From: Larix kaempferi
Lineage: Eukaryota; Streptophyta; Pinopsida; Pinales; Pinaceae
Assembly: GCA_027924585.1 (NCBI GenBank)
Contig: BSBM01000372.1
Span: 7,547,001 to 7,611,000 of the forward strand
Direction of reading: 5' to 3'
DNA length: 64,000 nucleotides
Shown here: positions 48,513-59,418 of the stretch, one piece after another
Numbering within the stretch: the first letter of the stretch is position 1
Layout: each line of letters starts with the position of its first letter
Translations under genes and position numbers: made by a program
The notes under the pieces: model-generated
Seen by the model: only the letters and a program-made list of their open reading frames with translations
Database searches by the model: none
Told to the model about the DNA's origin: nothing

Positions 48513-51017
48513 GCTTTTATCACCATTACATGTGTTATTTCTTGTATATATATATGAATGTGTCATCTTATATCACATTAAAAATTTCTTATACTACTAG
48601 TAACCTCATGTTGTTTAGTTTTCCTACTCGACAAAAGTTATTTGACATTGTTAAGATTTTGAAAAGAAAATTCAAACCATCATAGGAAAACATAGGATGA
48701 TTAATTGCATATGTTTAAACTCTAGGCCCACCCTTATAAATTAATAACATACAAAACTACCTTAGATGGCATTACAAAGAGTGTGGATTCAATTTAGTTT
48801 TCTAGTCACTATTTGGGCATGATTAAAATCACTATGTTGGTTCCACTGATAACCAAATGCTAATCTAATGGTTAAAATAGACCCAAATTAGGGTTTGGAG
48901 TGACTTTTTTAATGTGGTTTAGCTTCAAAATCAAGAACATATAATATGATTACCAAATCAAAATTGAATTTTGAAGAAAGTTTGGATTGGTTTTTTTATT
49001 TTCTTTTATTTATTAAAATAAATTATATATGTAAAATTCAACGCAAATCTATCACTTTTGTAATTATTATTATATTTATATATTTCCTGAATTTAATAAA
49101 CAAATATCATTCATCTAAGTTTTATAAATAAAATAAAATAAAAATACTCCAAAACACACTTTCCACATAATTACACCAAAGTAAGACAAACCCAAACAAT
49201 CACTACAAAGCTATAAACACCCTTTTTCGTTTTCAATGCAATTAAAGCAAAACAAAAACCTTAACCTTTATGGCAAATGAGATGCAATTGTGTTTTGTGT
49301 TTATGATTCCAATTATCCTGGTGCTGTGGAGAAATTTAATGGGACCAGATTCTACTGTAGTAAGACAATTGCGTAGATCACAAATATCGGTGTTATGCAA
49401 TCATGAGATCGATGGTTTAACAACACAATGCAATGAATTCCACTAAAATGAGATAGGATGTCTGCTTCATATCGGAATGGAAAGTTTGAAGCTTGCTTTT
49501 CTTACACTGGATTTATATTTCAAGCGGTTTACAACATTAGGTTTTGGACGAACTCATGTGGCGAAATCCATAGGGATGTATAAGTGGTAATCTTGGAGAT
49601 TATATAGGGACGTGTGAGAGTATAACTTGGAGATTCTAACTTGTATACAAAACGACAACAATGGCGGATGAAACAGAATAGCCGGAGCATCCAATGTAAT
49701 TCTTATACAAATATGCAATGTAGTAATCTATACAGGACAACATTGCCTCATAAAACCAAACAGGGAGGAGCATCGAGAGTGCCACTTGTAAATATGTAAA
49801 AGATATTGTTCAGTGCAGCACTGTATACAGGAGAGCAATGGGAGGAGCAGACAATCCTGTGACCTAGATTCGCATACCTGTGACCTAGATTCGCATCTGT
49901 AGTTAGAGAGCAACGATAATCCAGACTGGTGTGTGTTAGCGGTGATAACAATAGCTAAGCTGAACAAACCTTGGTACATTCCTGTGATATTCTGACAGGT
50001 CAATTTTACTGAAAAATGGCAGAACTTGAGCACTCTTCTCCGATATATGTGTCCTATTCTTTTTCTTTTATTGTTATTTTTGTTTAATGATAAACTTATT
50101 ATTGACGTAATCGAGGCTATGTTTAATCATTTTATATCCAAGTCAAGATTAATCTAACATTTTTTCTTTTAAACTTGACTTGAGGTAAATTCCAACCTCC
50201 CTCAAAGTTTTTAAACATGTCCCCTCTTTAGTCTACTTAAATCTACATTAACTTACATATGTGACCCACCAAGCCAAGGCTACATATGCCTAAATAGGCC
50301 TTACAAGTGTACGCCCATTTACATTGTGATTAATTCCAATTCCAAAAAAAGTTGTGTATCATGGCCCTAGAGTGCCCTGTTTTTTTTCATTTGCAACTCC
50401 AAGTAACGTGTGGCACCGACGTGCCTCATACACAAGGGCTTGACCAACTTGTGACTATTACACTGAGACTATGCCTCTTCACTAAAGGCCTTCCCATAAC
50501 AACGCCTTGAACTACAAACTATTAGATCGTTACAAGTCCTACTCAACTTACTCATCCAGTAGTCACTTGCAATGTACTTCGCTCAACACTTAGTCAATTA
50601 TATAATTAAGCATTACATATGAACAATACAATACAAGTATCCAGCAATATACACAAAGAGACAAAGAACATACACATATGGTGATGCTCAAACAAAGCAC
50701 CGGAACTTATTAAGAGGAATGTTAAACAGGTACAAGGTACAACAAAGGAGTGTGCCCAATCAATAAGCACTCATTTACAAATATACAATAGATCCGGGAC
50801 AATATCCATACACATCTTTCTCCAAGATAGTCTAGACAATTCCCACACATGCTTTCATGAACCCCAAGGAAAAGTTGCTAAGGTGCACCCACTATATATA
50901 TGTCCAACTCTTGTTGCATCTGTGGAATTGCCTCAACGCACATCCCGACATCTTCATTGCACCTAGAAATACGTACCTCGGAACTCCTGCCCAAAATGAA
51001 GTGCACCCATCCTTCCT
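48513..51017. other. Outer LTR tail and right flank, copy 2
   Basis: 48513-48530 completes the split outer LTR (GCTTTTATCACCATTACA), and 48531-51017 corresponds to 9829-12144. No coding region is supported. About 250 bp present here near 49,600-49,860 is absent from copy 1, and a 20-bp word CCTGTGACCTAGATTCGCAT is tandemly doubled near 49,856. Confidence 0.65.
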
Positions 51018-51039
51018 CATTACGTCCGTCATGTGGTGG

Positions 51040-51270
51040 AGATGTACACCCAAGTCATACTACTATGATCCTCGTAGACTGCATCGAGAAGTGCATCCAA
51101 TTCGTACTACTGGTCCCAAGGGACTGCACTCAAAACTGTGCCCAAGTCGTACTACTCTGGTTCTAGTAGATTGCACCCAAAATTGGGCCGATGTCATACT
51201 ACTTTGGTCATGGAACACTACACCCAAAACTGTGCCCAATTCATATTACTCCTAGACTTGCACCTTTTAT
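51040..51270 (+). repeat. ~47-bp degenerate tandem repeat
   Basis: About five units with the shared layout 'TGCACCCAA', then 'GTC.TACTACT', then 'GACTGCA' or similar. Related 'gtgccca' words recur down to about 51,660, and the first of them occur in the duplicated flank just left of 51018. Confidence 0.7.
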
Positions 51271-52879
51271 CCCTTACCATTTCTTCCACTTGTTGAAGTT
51301 TGCACTTGTGCCCAACTTGCTTATATATGGTGTGTCCCAACTCTCAAGAGTGCAGAAGCCGACGTGTGCCAAATTCTCAAGTGTTCCCAAGTTAACGTGC
51401 ACTCAACTCCACAAGTGGGAAACATATCCACAAGTAAGTGTTGGATTTATAGACAAAACCAACGGGTAGGTTCCTTTAGTCCACGTGCCCAACCCCATGC
51501 ACCCTAAGTCTCATGCTCCCAATCGAACCAACGATGTGCACCATGCCATGCTGTCAAGGTGATGCACAAGATGAGTGCGCCCAGCTCTCACTCAACCTCC
51601 ATCAAGTCCTCAAACCTCCGAAGCACATTTGAGGAAGTGTGCCCAACCTTCATGCCAAGGTCGCGACAACCACCCCCATTCAAATATGTTTCTTCCCTCG
51701 GAAACAATTCCAAAAGAAACCAAGTTTTTTGTCCTAAAACTTGTATTCTCCCATAGCTACATCTCGCCACATAACTTCCATCGAAACCTCTTTGCCCCCA
51801 TACTACTAGAAACCCAGAATTTCAATACTTTTTGAAACCCCAAATATCCTATGTAGCCAAGTATAAGAATGCATATGCTTGATGTTGTTGCTACTTTCTA
51901 TTGTTGCTACTGTTATTTCCTTCTGCTGCTGCAACCTTCACACCATTTGGAAACTCCACATTTAGGTGCCCCCTCTTAAACTTTCATGACTCTAAAAATA
52001 ATTGTTCTCAAACATCATTGCTCAAACTCACATTCCCAATCGCAGTTTCCCTCTCAAACACTTTCCAATGCCTTCGTGGGAATCATCAAACAAATCCAAC
52101 TGTCTGAAACTACCACACTAGATACATGTCTAGACCTTCACAACTCAACAAGTTGGGTAGCTAATCCAACTTCATGCCAGCCTGGCAAAAATGCACGACT
52201 CTATGGACTACCAATCCAATGTTTCTACCTGAATGTCATTGTGCATTGCTTCCTCAGCTACAACTTCCTTCCACTAAATCTCCTTCACAACTTAGAGGCT
52301 ACAACATGTCACAAATACATAACTACACAAGCTTACACTTACGAACTTTTCTTCAGTTCCCGTAACTTTTGCTTCACATGGTCGAAAGTTGCCACTAAAA
52401 TGACTCTTCCGAGCCCACTAAGTCTACCAAATATGTAAGAAAAAACACCTTCTCTCAACACCTAGAGAAGCAAGTGTGTAGCAACTCTATCCCTTACTTC
52501 AACCTGCTTCAAACCTCCTTTCCAAATTTATGCCCAAGTGTGCCCAAGGTGTCACGAAACTCTCCCAAGTTCCTTCCTTGGTGCCTCATGCTATGTCAAA
52601 GTGCTACTACAACACTAATGCATTAGTGTTAGGAATATATTTACTAGTTTTTAATCAATTTATTTAATTTTCATTTCAATTATATGGGACCAATCATATT
52701 TAGAAAAAATTCCTCTAAAAATTAAAAATTAAAAATTAAACTTTAGTTACCACTTTCACCTTATATCCTTATTCTCATAAAAAAAATAAAACACTCAAAT
52801 CTAATAATTTTTTAAAACAAAAGAAAGTAAAATCTTACACTACATTTTAATCAACATTTAGAAAACAATACATTAAGGT

Positions 52880-53165
52880 CCCATACTTACAACTTAGTAA
52901 CATTATAAAAAAATCCATACAATTAGGACATGAATCCATACTTTCCTATTAAACTCTTTCCACGTACTAAACTTAATTTTTAAATTGTTTTTGTACCTAC
53001 AAGATGTCTACTTCCATATTTTCCCATACTTACAACTTAGTAACATTATAAAAAAATACATACAATTAGGCCATGAATCCATACTTTCCTATTAAACTCT
53101 TTCCACATACTAAACTTGATTTTTTAATTCTTTTTGTACCTACAAGATGTCTACTTCCATATTTT
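52880..53165 (+). repeat. 143-bp tandem duplication
   Basis: Units 52880-53022 and 53023-53165 both begin CCCATACTTACAACTTAG and end near CTACTTCCATATTTT, with a handful of substitutions. Confidence 0.9.
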
Positions 53166-53616
53166 AGTAGTACAAAAAAATTTCTCTATTTGTTTTTTCT
53201 ACTAAATCTTAAAACTTAAATATTGCTACTATTTTTAGCCTCCACGGTATTTGGAATGGACAACTATTATTGTTTCAGCCTACAACATTCACACATTATT
53301 TTCCACCGATAAATAAAGCCACATGATGCAAAGGGACGTCAATCCCTTGCACATATCTTAAATTTTCTTAATACCACACAGAGTCAAAGCTTTACAATCC
53401 ATTACAAATTCAAAATATATACATACACAAAGAAGAGAGCACAAGTACATGATCAAAATCCAAACACAATATGTAGAGGAACAACAATTAACCTCATGCA
53501 TTTAAAAACACATTCAATTGGGACAATCTTGGATTGAAATTCTGAGCTCAACAACCTTCTCTATTGATTCTAAAAAATTTAAACAAATTTACAATGTGTA
53601 ACTAAGTACTCACACC

Positions 53617-54215
53617 TTTTTTTTTTCAAGAAGGAAAAAAAGCATATATTGATCATAAGAACCAAAATACATTACACAGGTGCTTGCTAGCACGATTTCA
53701 AAAAATAAGATCAGCACTGAGTGCACTTCATTGTTACAAATCTGCGTCAAAAATGACTAAATATTTAGACTATATACTACCACAATATATTATGTTTAGA
53801 AAAGTATGAAAACTTTAAACGCAAAACTTAAAAAAGCAAATATAGATGAAACCTTCTGGTTTCACTTGAATCATGGGCCTTAGTTGTTTTAATGCACTGT
53901 CCATCTTCCAAACTGAGTCCGGCTTTAGATAAGCTATCGGCTTGTGAATTCTGGGCTCTATAAATGTGAGCAAAAGATACTTCCTTTATTTTTTTAATCA
54001 GGTTTGTTATATTGCTTCCAAGGTTCTGCAACACATGATTGTTGAAAGAGTTACCTTTGTTCATGTAATTGATCCGTAATTCTGAATCCCCATAGATCTT
54101 AAGTCTTTCCGCCTTGTGCTCAATAGCCATCAAAATTAGAGTGCGTAATGCTAAACCTTCAGCTCTGTTGTTCGTTTCACTACCTCCATTTGCTTGAAAG
54201 CTATACATAGCCCCT
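53617..54215 (-). mobile_element. 5'-truncated LINE (L1-like) 3' end
   Basis: On the minus strand an RNase H-like coding end (54208-53828) is followed by ~200 bp of untranslated sequence and a run of ten A (plus-strand T at 53617-53626), the hallmark of a non-LTR retrotransposon 3' end. Everything upstream of the RNase H is missing, typical of truncated reverse transcription. I found no convincing target-site duplication. Confidence 0.65.
53828..54208 (-). pseudogene. LINE-type RNase H C-terminal part
   Basis: About 126 residues. The first catalytic Asp is lost with the 5' truncation. The later signature blocks are present: 'ETNNRAEGLALRTLILMA' (catalytic Glu), 'KIYGDSELRINYMNKG' (Asp) and 'YRAQNSQADSLSKAGL' (terminal Asp). 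This is the RVT_3-type RNase H found at the end of many plant L1 ORF2 proteins. It would remove RNA from the cDNA hybrid. Non-functional as it stands. Confidence 0.8.
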
Positions 54216-54239
54216 TGAGTACTTGAAAGTTATTCCTCT

Positions 54240-54755
54240 ATAAGGAAGTGTCGTCATGTGGATTGACAAGTGTTGCAAGTGTGTGTACTTGCCGATGGGT
54301 TATTAGACCACCATGTGTGGGGTCGGCCCTAAAATATATATTATATTGTGGATGTATCTAGATAGACAAGTTGGCCCCATAAGGTCACTGGGAAAATAGG
54401 TTAAGTATAAATAGAGATCAGGAGATCTCTATTTGGATCATTAGGAAAGACACACTTCTCTCACTCAGAAAGTGGTGCACTAGTGAGGAGGAGGATCATC
54501 TGCTCTAGGAGACTATCTCAAGTATATTTTGGTTGTACTTTGGTTGAGCCATTGTTCTCTCGATCATTGAGGAAGTTGTGGGGTTTTTCACGTTAGGGTT
54601 TTCCCCACGGAAACTCTGTGTCTCTTATCTCTCATGATTTTGATTATTGTGATGCTTGTCATGCTTATTGTGATTGTTATGCATTGATATACTATATATG
54701 TTATTCTCTCAGTAAAGATCCAAGAGTATTGTGAATTAATGCTCAAAATTTAACA
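54240..54755 (+). repeat. Probable LTR / promoter upstream of the RNase H ORF
   Basis: A TATA-like box 'AGTATAAATAGAGATC' near 54,396 is followed at once by a self-complementary 'AGATCAGGAGATCT' hairpin, CT-rich leader sequence and 'GGTTTTCCCCACGG', a layout seen in many plant LTRs. The end may be 'TTTAACA' near 54,754. No second LTR lies in the window, so this is inferred from layout only. Confidence 0.4.
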
Positions 54756-54983
54756 TAGAGAAGGGAGCTTATGAGCTTGAAGACTATGATGGGATATCTT
54801 TGGGTGAACCCCACAATGGGCTTTACCTGAAGAGGTACTATGCTTGAGTCTTTCATGCATGAGTACTTTTGTATATACTGTACATGGCGTGCATGTGTTT
54901 TTTCTGTGTGGTGTGATGCTTTGATTTCTTGCGTGTTTAGGTATTGTTTCGTTTCTTATACCATGTTCTGTCTGCATGCGCAG

Positions 54984-55397
54984 ATGGCAACGTGTTATGG
55001 ATTTGCGGACGGCGCCAGTTGGCATACTCGTAACCTTGCTTCGGTAGCCTATGTACTCTATTCACCTATGGGCAAGCTCATCAGCTCAGGGGGAATGTGT
55101 TTAGGTTTCGCAACCAACAATGCTACAGAATATCAAGCACTCATTGGAACCCTAACTGATGCCATTTATTTGGGTATGGACCATGTTTTCATCCACCTGG
55201 ATTCTCAACTAGTGGTCTCTCATCTTAACCGGGTCGACGCCATCCATGATCCTACCTTACTCCATCTCTATCGATGAGTCTGTCTTCTGGGAAGGTCCTT
55301 TGAGTCCATTCAGTACCTGCACATTCCACGAGACGTTAACACAATTGCCGACTCTATGGCCAACTTCATCTTAGATTGGTACATTGCACACACATAA
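54984..55397 (+). pseudogene. Stand-alone RNase H (RVT_3 / archaeal-type) ORF with one internal stop
   Basis: From ATG 54984 the frame reads 'MATCYGFADGASWHTRN' (first Asp), 'CLGFATNNATEYQAL' (Glu), 'VFIHLDSQLVVSHLN' (Asp) and, after a TGA at 55275-55277, 'IPRDVNTIADSMANFILD' (final Asp), ending at TAA 55395-55397. All four catalytic positions of the RNase H fold are present, about 137 residues in all. It stands alone, without RT next to it, downstream of an LTR-like promoter. Plant Tat-type gypsy elements are known to carry an additional archaeal-type RNase H, and this could be such an ORF. A host-derived RNase H-like gene is the alternative. Confidence 0.75.
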
Positions 55398-56030
55398 GCA
55401 TATTCATGAATTGTTAAAAGTAGACATAACATGTAAATAATTTATTTTATATAACCAAACATATAAACAAGACCAAATCATTCATCCATTTGAAACACAT
55501 AATGTATAAATCGCCAGAATGTCTATATATATATATATATATATATCTTGAAAAGTAGTGCTGGTACAAAAATCTGAAGCACGACGGCTTTAATTGAGTC
55601 TCTACAAAATTTGAAGCCTCGTAGCTTTCAGTAGTACAAAATCTGACGCCTCTAAGCTCTCAATACATACATAGTAACAACGTAAGGCCTAGCGCCTAGC
55701 CTGTACAAACCTAGGTCGTCTAACATCCCTGGCCTGCTGAGTGTGGAAACAGTCAACTACTCTTGCAACCCTATGAAGCAGCGCATTGAAGTGCGCAGTC
55801 GCTCCAACCGTGTACACCTGCATGGGTCATGGCACCTCATCTACCGTCGGCTCAGGAATGTCTAGTGTCAACCCACTTAGGTTTGCATATAATCCATCCC
55901 TCTCTGCAATGGAAACATGCACTGCAGGTCCCACGACTACTCCCTCTCCTCTCTCTCTTCTAGCAAGAAAAGAGACTCCCACCGGTCATACAGGTCCCAC
56001 GTATGCACACACATGTTGTTTACTTGTCAA
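55398..56030. other. Non-coding stretch with AT microsatellite
   Basis: Contains an (AT)n run at about 55524-55546 and short recurring 'GTACAAA.TCTGA.GC' words near 55,565-55,640. An open frame at 55786-56040 has no family resemblance. Confidence 0.5.
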
Positions 56031-57504
56031 CACTACATAAAAAAATTTACTGTCAAATTTGTAAACCCCAATGCCTTTTAAAGGACATTGCACATATGTT
56101 CATGGAGGGTCCCAAATATTTTATCCTTCAAATGTAAAACAATCTCTAGATGTTTTCTTATCTGAACACCATAATTTGGATCTTGACCTATCCCTTCTCC
56201 GCCTATCTGAATTCTTGTTGATGCTTATAGATCAACATTCCTTAGAAAGTGAATTAATATGGGTTGAACTTCACTGGTAAATTTATTTGTTAATTGGATA
56301 TTCAGCAATCGTTTTCCCATTTGATTGTCTGAAAGAAGTTCCTGTCAGTCATATCTCCACCTTTCTCCGGGCTGTAATTTAAGCTTATCCAACATGCAGG
56401 CCATCATCGTTGTGTTTGGCATTTTTTAGTAATTGTATTGAGCAACATAACCGAAAGGAGACACCTTGTGTCCCTATAGAAGGACTTACAAGCAATGGCA
56501 GTTGGTTCCTTGGCTACAAGATTGGACAAGTGTTTAAAGCTCTTTTTGTCTCTTTACAAGGTTCAAACAGGCTGCTCTATGGCTGATATACATGCAATTT
56601 TCATGATAGCACTCTTAATGGTTCATTGTAGGAATGTGAATTGTGCATTCATAAATACCATTTTCCTTGCAATTTGAATGCAGAAAAAAAAGGCCCATTT
56701 TTATATTAAAAAAAAAGAAAGGACATTATTCACCAAACTTGGTCATTGACAGCAACTCTTTGTCCTCTCTTTCGATAAAATCATCATGCAATAGAACCAC
56801 AATGTTGAAAAGCATGTTACAGTCCTCAACTCTATCAATCCCTTTTACATGAAGAATCCCTTCTGCTATTTAGACATTATAAGATTAAACCGCCCTAGCA
56901 CAAGCATAACTTGTTGCACAAGCTAGTAGCCATGGAGCTTCCGTGCCTATGATGGAGACTCTTTTTGTTTTCCAAGTAAAATATGAAGTTATAGCTTATA
57001 TAAAAAAACTTATATTGAAAACCATATCTAGTGTTCTAAACTTCAAAATGAGCACCATATCCTACTTCCAAGACAAATATCCCCTATGGAGGGCCAATAT
57101 GGTTGTTTGGGACCACACACATGGACCATGACCCCCATAGTAAGATCTCTAAATCCATCTGAATTGTTAAAATTTAGTAAAATATTGTACAAATTCATTA
57201 TCAAAATTGTAATTTTCCATTGTCAGTGTGACACAACTAAAAATGACTAACATAAACAACTAATTCATATTAATCGTTGTTAGATAGTCATATTTATATT
57301 CCCGTGACTAAATTAGTCATTTTTATTTTAGTCACTTGTTATCTAGTCATATATTTTATCCTGTGACTAAATTAGTCGTTTATCTTAGTCGTTTTTAGTT
57401 GGCTTATTTAAAATTGCTCAATTTTATTCATTTATCCCTTGAAAAAATAGTGGTGACTAACTTTTTTAGTCGCCTAGTCACTTATCTCTCATTTTGTACT
57501 AGTG
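56031..57504. mobile_element. Possible CACTA-like (En/Spm) non-autonomous element
   Basis: The left tip reads CACTACATAAAAAAA, and the right tip is the reverse complement of CACTAGTACAAAATGAG, both opening with CACTA. Near the right tip, 57,230-57,490, are several direct and inverted copies of 'GTGACTAA' and 'TTAGTC', like the subterminal repeats of CACTA elements. The tips agree poorly after CACTA, and the adjacent trinucleotides (CAA left, ATT right) do not match, so the two ends may not belong together. The right end is the better supported one. Confidence 0.4.
56071..56975 (+). pseudogene. Gene-like fragments inside the CACTA-like element, unidentified
   Basis: The open stretch 56071-56280 ('HHNLDLDLSLLRLSEFLLML', 'SELIWVELHW') and a following stretch near 56,310-56,680 ('CLKEVPVSHISTFLRA', 'NGSWFLGYKIGQVFKALF') read like ordinary protein rather than retroelement. 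A 'TTGAATGCAG' near 56,677-56,686 could be a splice acceptor, and 'TTTCCAAGTAAAATATG' near 56,970 a donor. I do not recognise the protein. CACTA elements often capture host exons, which would explain this. The gene reading is low confidence. Confidence 0.25.
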
Positions 57505-59418
57505 ATTTCTTTTTCAAATATTTGATGGCTTTATGCCATTTGCTATAGTTTGGATCAATTTTATCATATTTGAACGTTCGGTTGACTATTTGACCTAGTT
57601 TCCGAGTGTGCAGGAGTTATTAAGTGTCTTTTTATGCCATTTTCGCATTGGAATGGTCATCTCAGGTATGAACATCCCTTATGAATTTTTTGTCATTTAC
57701 CTTTTCATTCATTAGATTGTATTATTTAATGATTATGAGCTTACTCTTTGTTCTTTCTCGTGCTCTTGAAACTATGAGAATAAGTTACTGAGTTATGATT
57801 TATCACTTTTCCAGGCTCGTTAAACTCCTACAGAAAAGGAACCCCCCCGGAATCTATCTTTAAGCTATTTTCAGGCTCTCGAAATATGAAAAGATTGCTA
57901 GGCAAACTTGTTGAGTTCACTCTTGTAAAAGGATTTGAATGGTCGTCTTCTTGGTGATAGTTTACCCCTTTTTCGGACCAGGGGGAACTACTTATGAAAA
58001 ATGCATACTCTAGCCAATCATGACTGAAAGAGTCCTCTCCTGCGTTGTTTTACCCTTTTTTGGGTGATGAGGATAACTTTACGAAAAAGGACCATTGGAG
58101 TCTTCTTTAGTTCTTTTCAGACTCTCTAAACATGAAATGACAACCGAGTTTACCTTCTATGGACTCGTTAAATTTTCACATTGAAGGGCCCGCCATGGGA
58201 CGAACCCCTCCTATCCCAGGTTTAGAAAATATTTGGGATTGGACTCATCCATGAGATGAGCTATACCGAGCATCTGGTTACCCTCATCAAGCTCATAAAA
58301 AATACATGAGGCACTCATCGTTCATGATGGGGAAAAAGGAAATATTTTATATTACACCTTTATCTATGGCAGTACATAGTCATTCTTGAACATGGCACTC
58401 ATCTGCATTTTCATACAGTACTTGGATCATCTGTTTGTCCTTGAGTTCTGCTTACTTCCTGAATCTTGTTACTCCTTTGAGTCATTCAAAGAAAGCTTCC
58501 ATCATCAGTTGCATTAGGAGTTAGTGTCGTACTTGTCATGTCAATACTGCCAAGTCATTCTATGCCCATGTTCAAGAATATTTTCACTATTCATTGTCTG
58601 TGGTCAGTACACCTTCCATCATGTCGGTCTACTCTGAGTCAATCACGCATATTACTATACCATCCGATCCACTCTATGCATCCTTTGTCGTGTTTCAAGT
58701 CGATGATGGGGGATTCATCATGGCCCTCCTTTGACGAATTCATCCTTGTCGACTTCATCTCATCATCTGAGGATTGAATCTAGAAACCAACCAAGTACCT
58801 TGGCCCTAGATGCCTCAATGGCAGGTTACCTCTCTTTCAACATGATTTTACGTTATTGACTCTTGATTGAAATCTTTCATCTCGCATTCGAATTCAACTC
58901 ATTTATTCATGCTTGATGATATGTACTGTGATACCTTGGGAATCATTGACATCAATGGTGATTTCCCTCATACTTGTTAACGGTATACATCAATGACCGG
59001 TAATCAAGTGGTTTCTACCATGTTCGATGTCAAGACATTTGTAATCACATGGATAGATTCGTATCATTGTGGGTTTGACTTGAAGACCCTGGGGATTCAT
59101 GTTTGACCTAGGTTGCGATGGAGTTTGTATTGAGTCTTATTACAAGGATCCACATTTGTATTGGTCGTGGTTGTGTTATCATCTCATCATGGATCTACGC
59201 TTGTGTCTAGTAGCCATGATTGTATTCAATTGGTCATTACTACCATGGATCTGCATTGTATTGGTCGGAAGCCATGTTGTACATCATATGAGATTTTCAG
59301 TTCAGAGTCAGATGTACTGTAGTAGCGTCCTTCATCCGACAAGTCCATTTGCCATTCTTTTTGTCAAAGCATTTCACTTGTCCAATATTTCAAGAAATTC
59401 ATGCTTTGGGGGGCATTC
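57505..59418 (+). other. Probable 3' untranslated part of a gypsy (Tat-like) element
   Basis: Non-coding, with repeated words such as 'TTTTACCC.TTTTT.GG' and 'CAGGCTCTCGAAA'/'CAGACTCTCTAAA' spaced through 57,830-58,140. It ends in the polypurine tract TTTGGGGGGCATTC (59406-59418), just before an LTR-like start. This fits the long region between pol and 3' LTR seen in Tat-type elements, but no pol is left. Confidence 0.4.

Larger units (their letters stand above)
26248..48530 (+). mobile_element. Outer LTR retrotransposon, copy 2 (5'-truncated, twice invaded)
   Basis: This copy lacks the first 135 bp of the 5' LTR because the duplication boundary falls inside the LTR. It retains the internal decayed ORF, the nested copia (29414-34531), the polypurine tract (about 34831-34845) and the 3' LTR. 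The 3' LTR is split by the gypsy element into 34846-35052 and 48513-48530, followed by TGTGT, the same right flank as copy 1. Confidence 0.65.
26248..51017 (+). repeat. Tandem segmental duplication, copy 2 (B')
   Basis: A second copy of 885-12144, in the same orientation, enlarged by the gypsy insertion 35053-48512. It starts within the outer 5' LTR and ends at the base equivalent to 12144, after which the sequence continues into 51018 onward without any inverted-repeat tip. Local differences from copy 1 include a 22-bp deletion near 26,764, one rather than two 90-bp units at the outer 3' LTR, and an extra ~250 bp near 49,600. Confidence 0.93.
51018..53616. other. Unduplicated region right of copy 2, no gene recognised
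   Basis: The first base beyond the duplicated block is 51018. The region starts with degenerate ~47 bp repeats and cytosine-rich plus-strand sequence (to about 52,600), then becomes very AT-rich. Open frames near 51,985-52,438 and 51,559-51,835 lack family resemblance, and repeats probably explain them. Confidence 0.5.
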
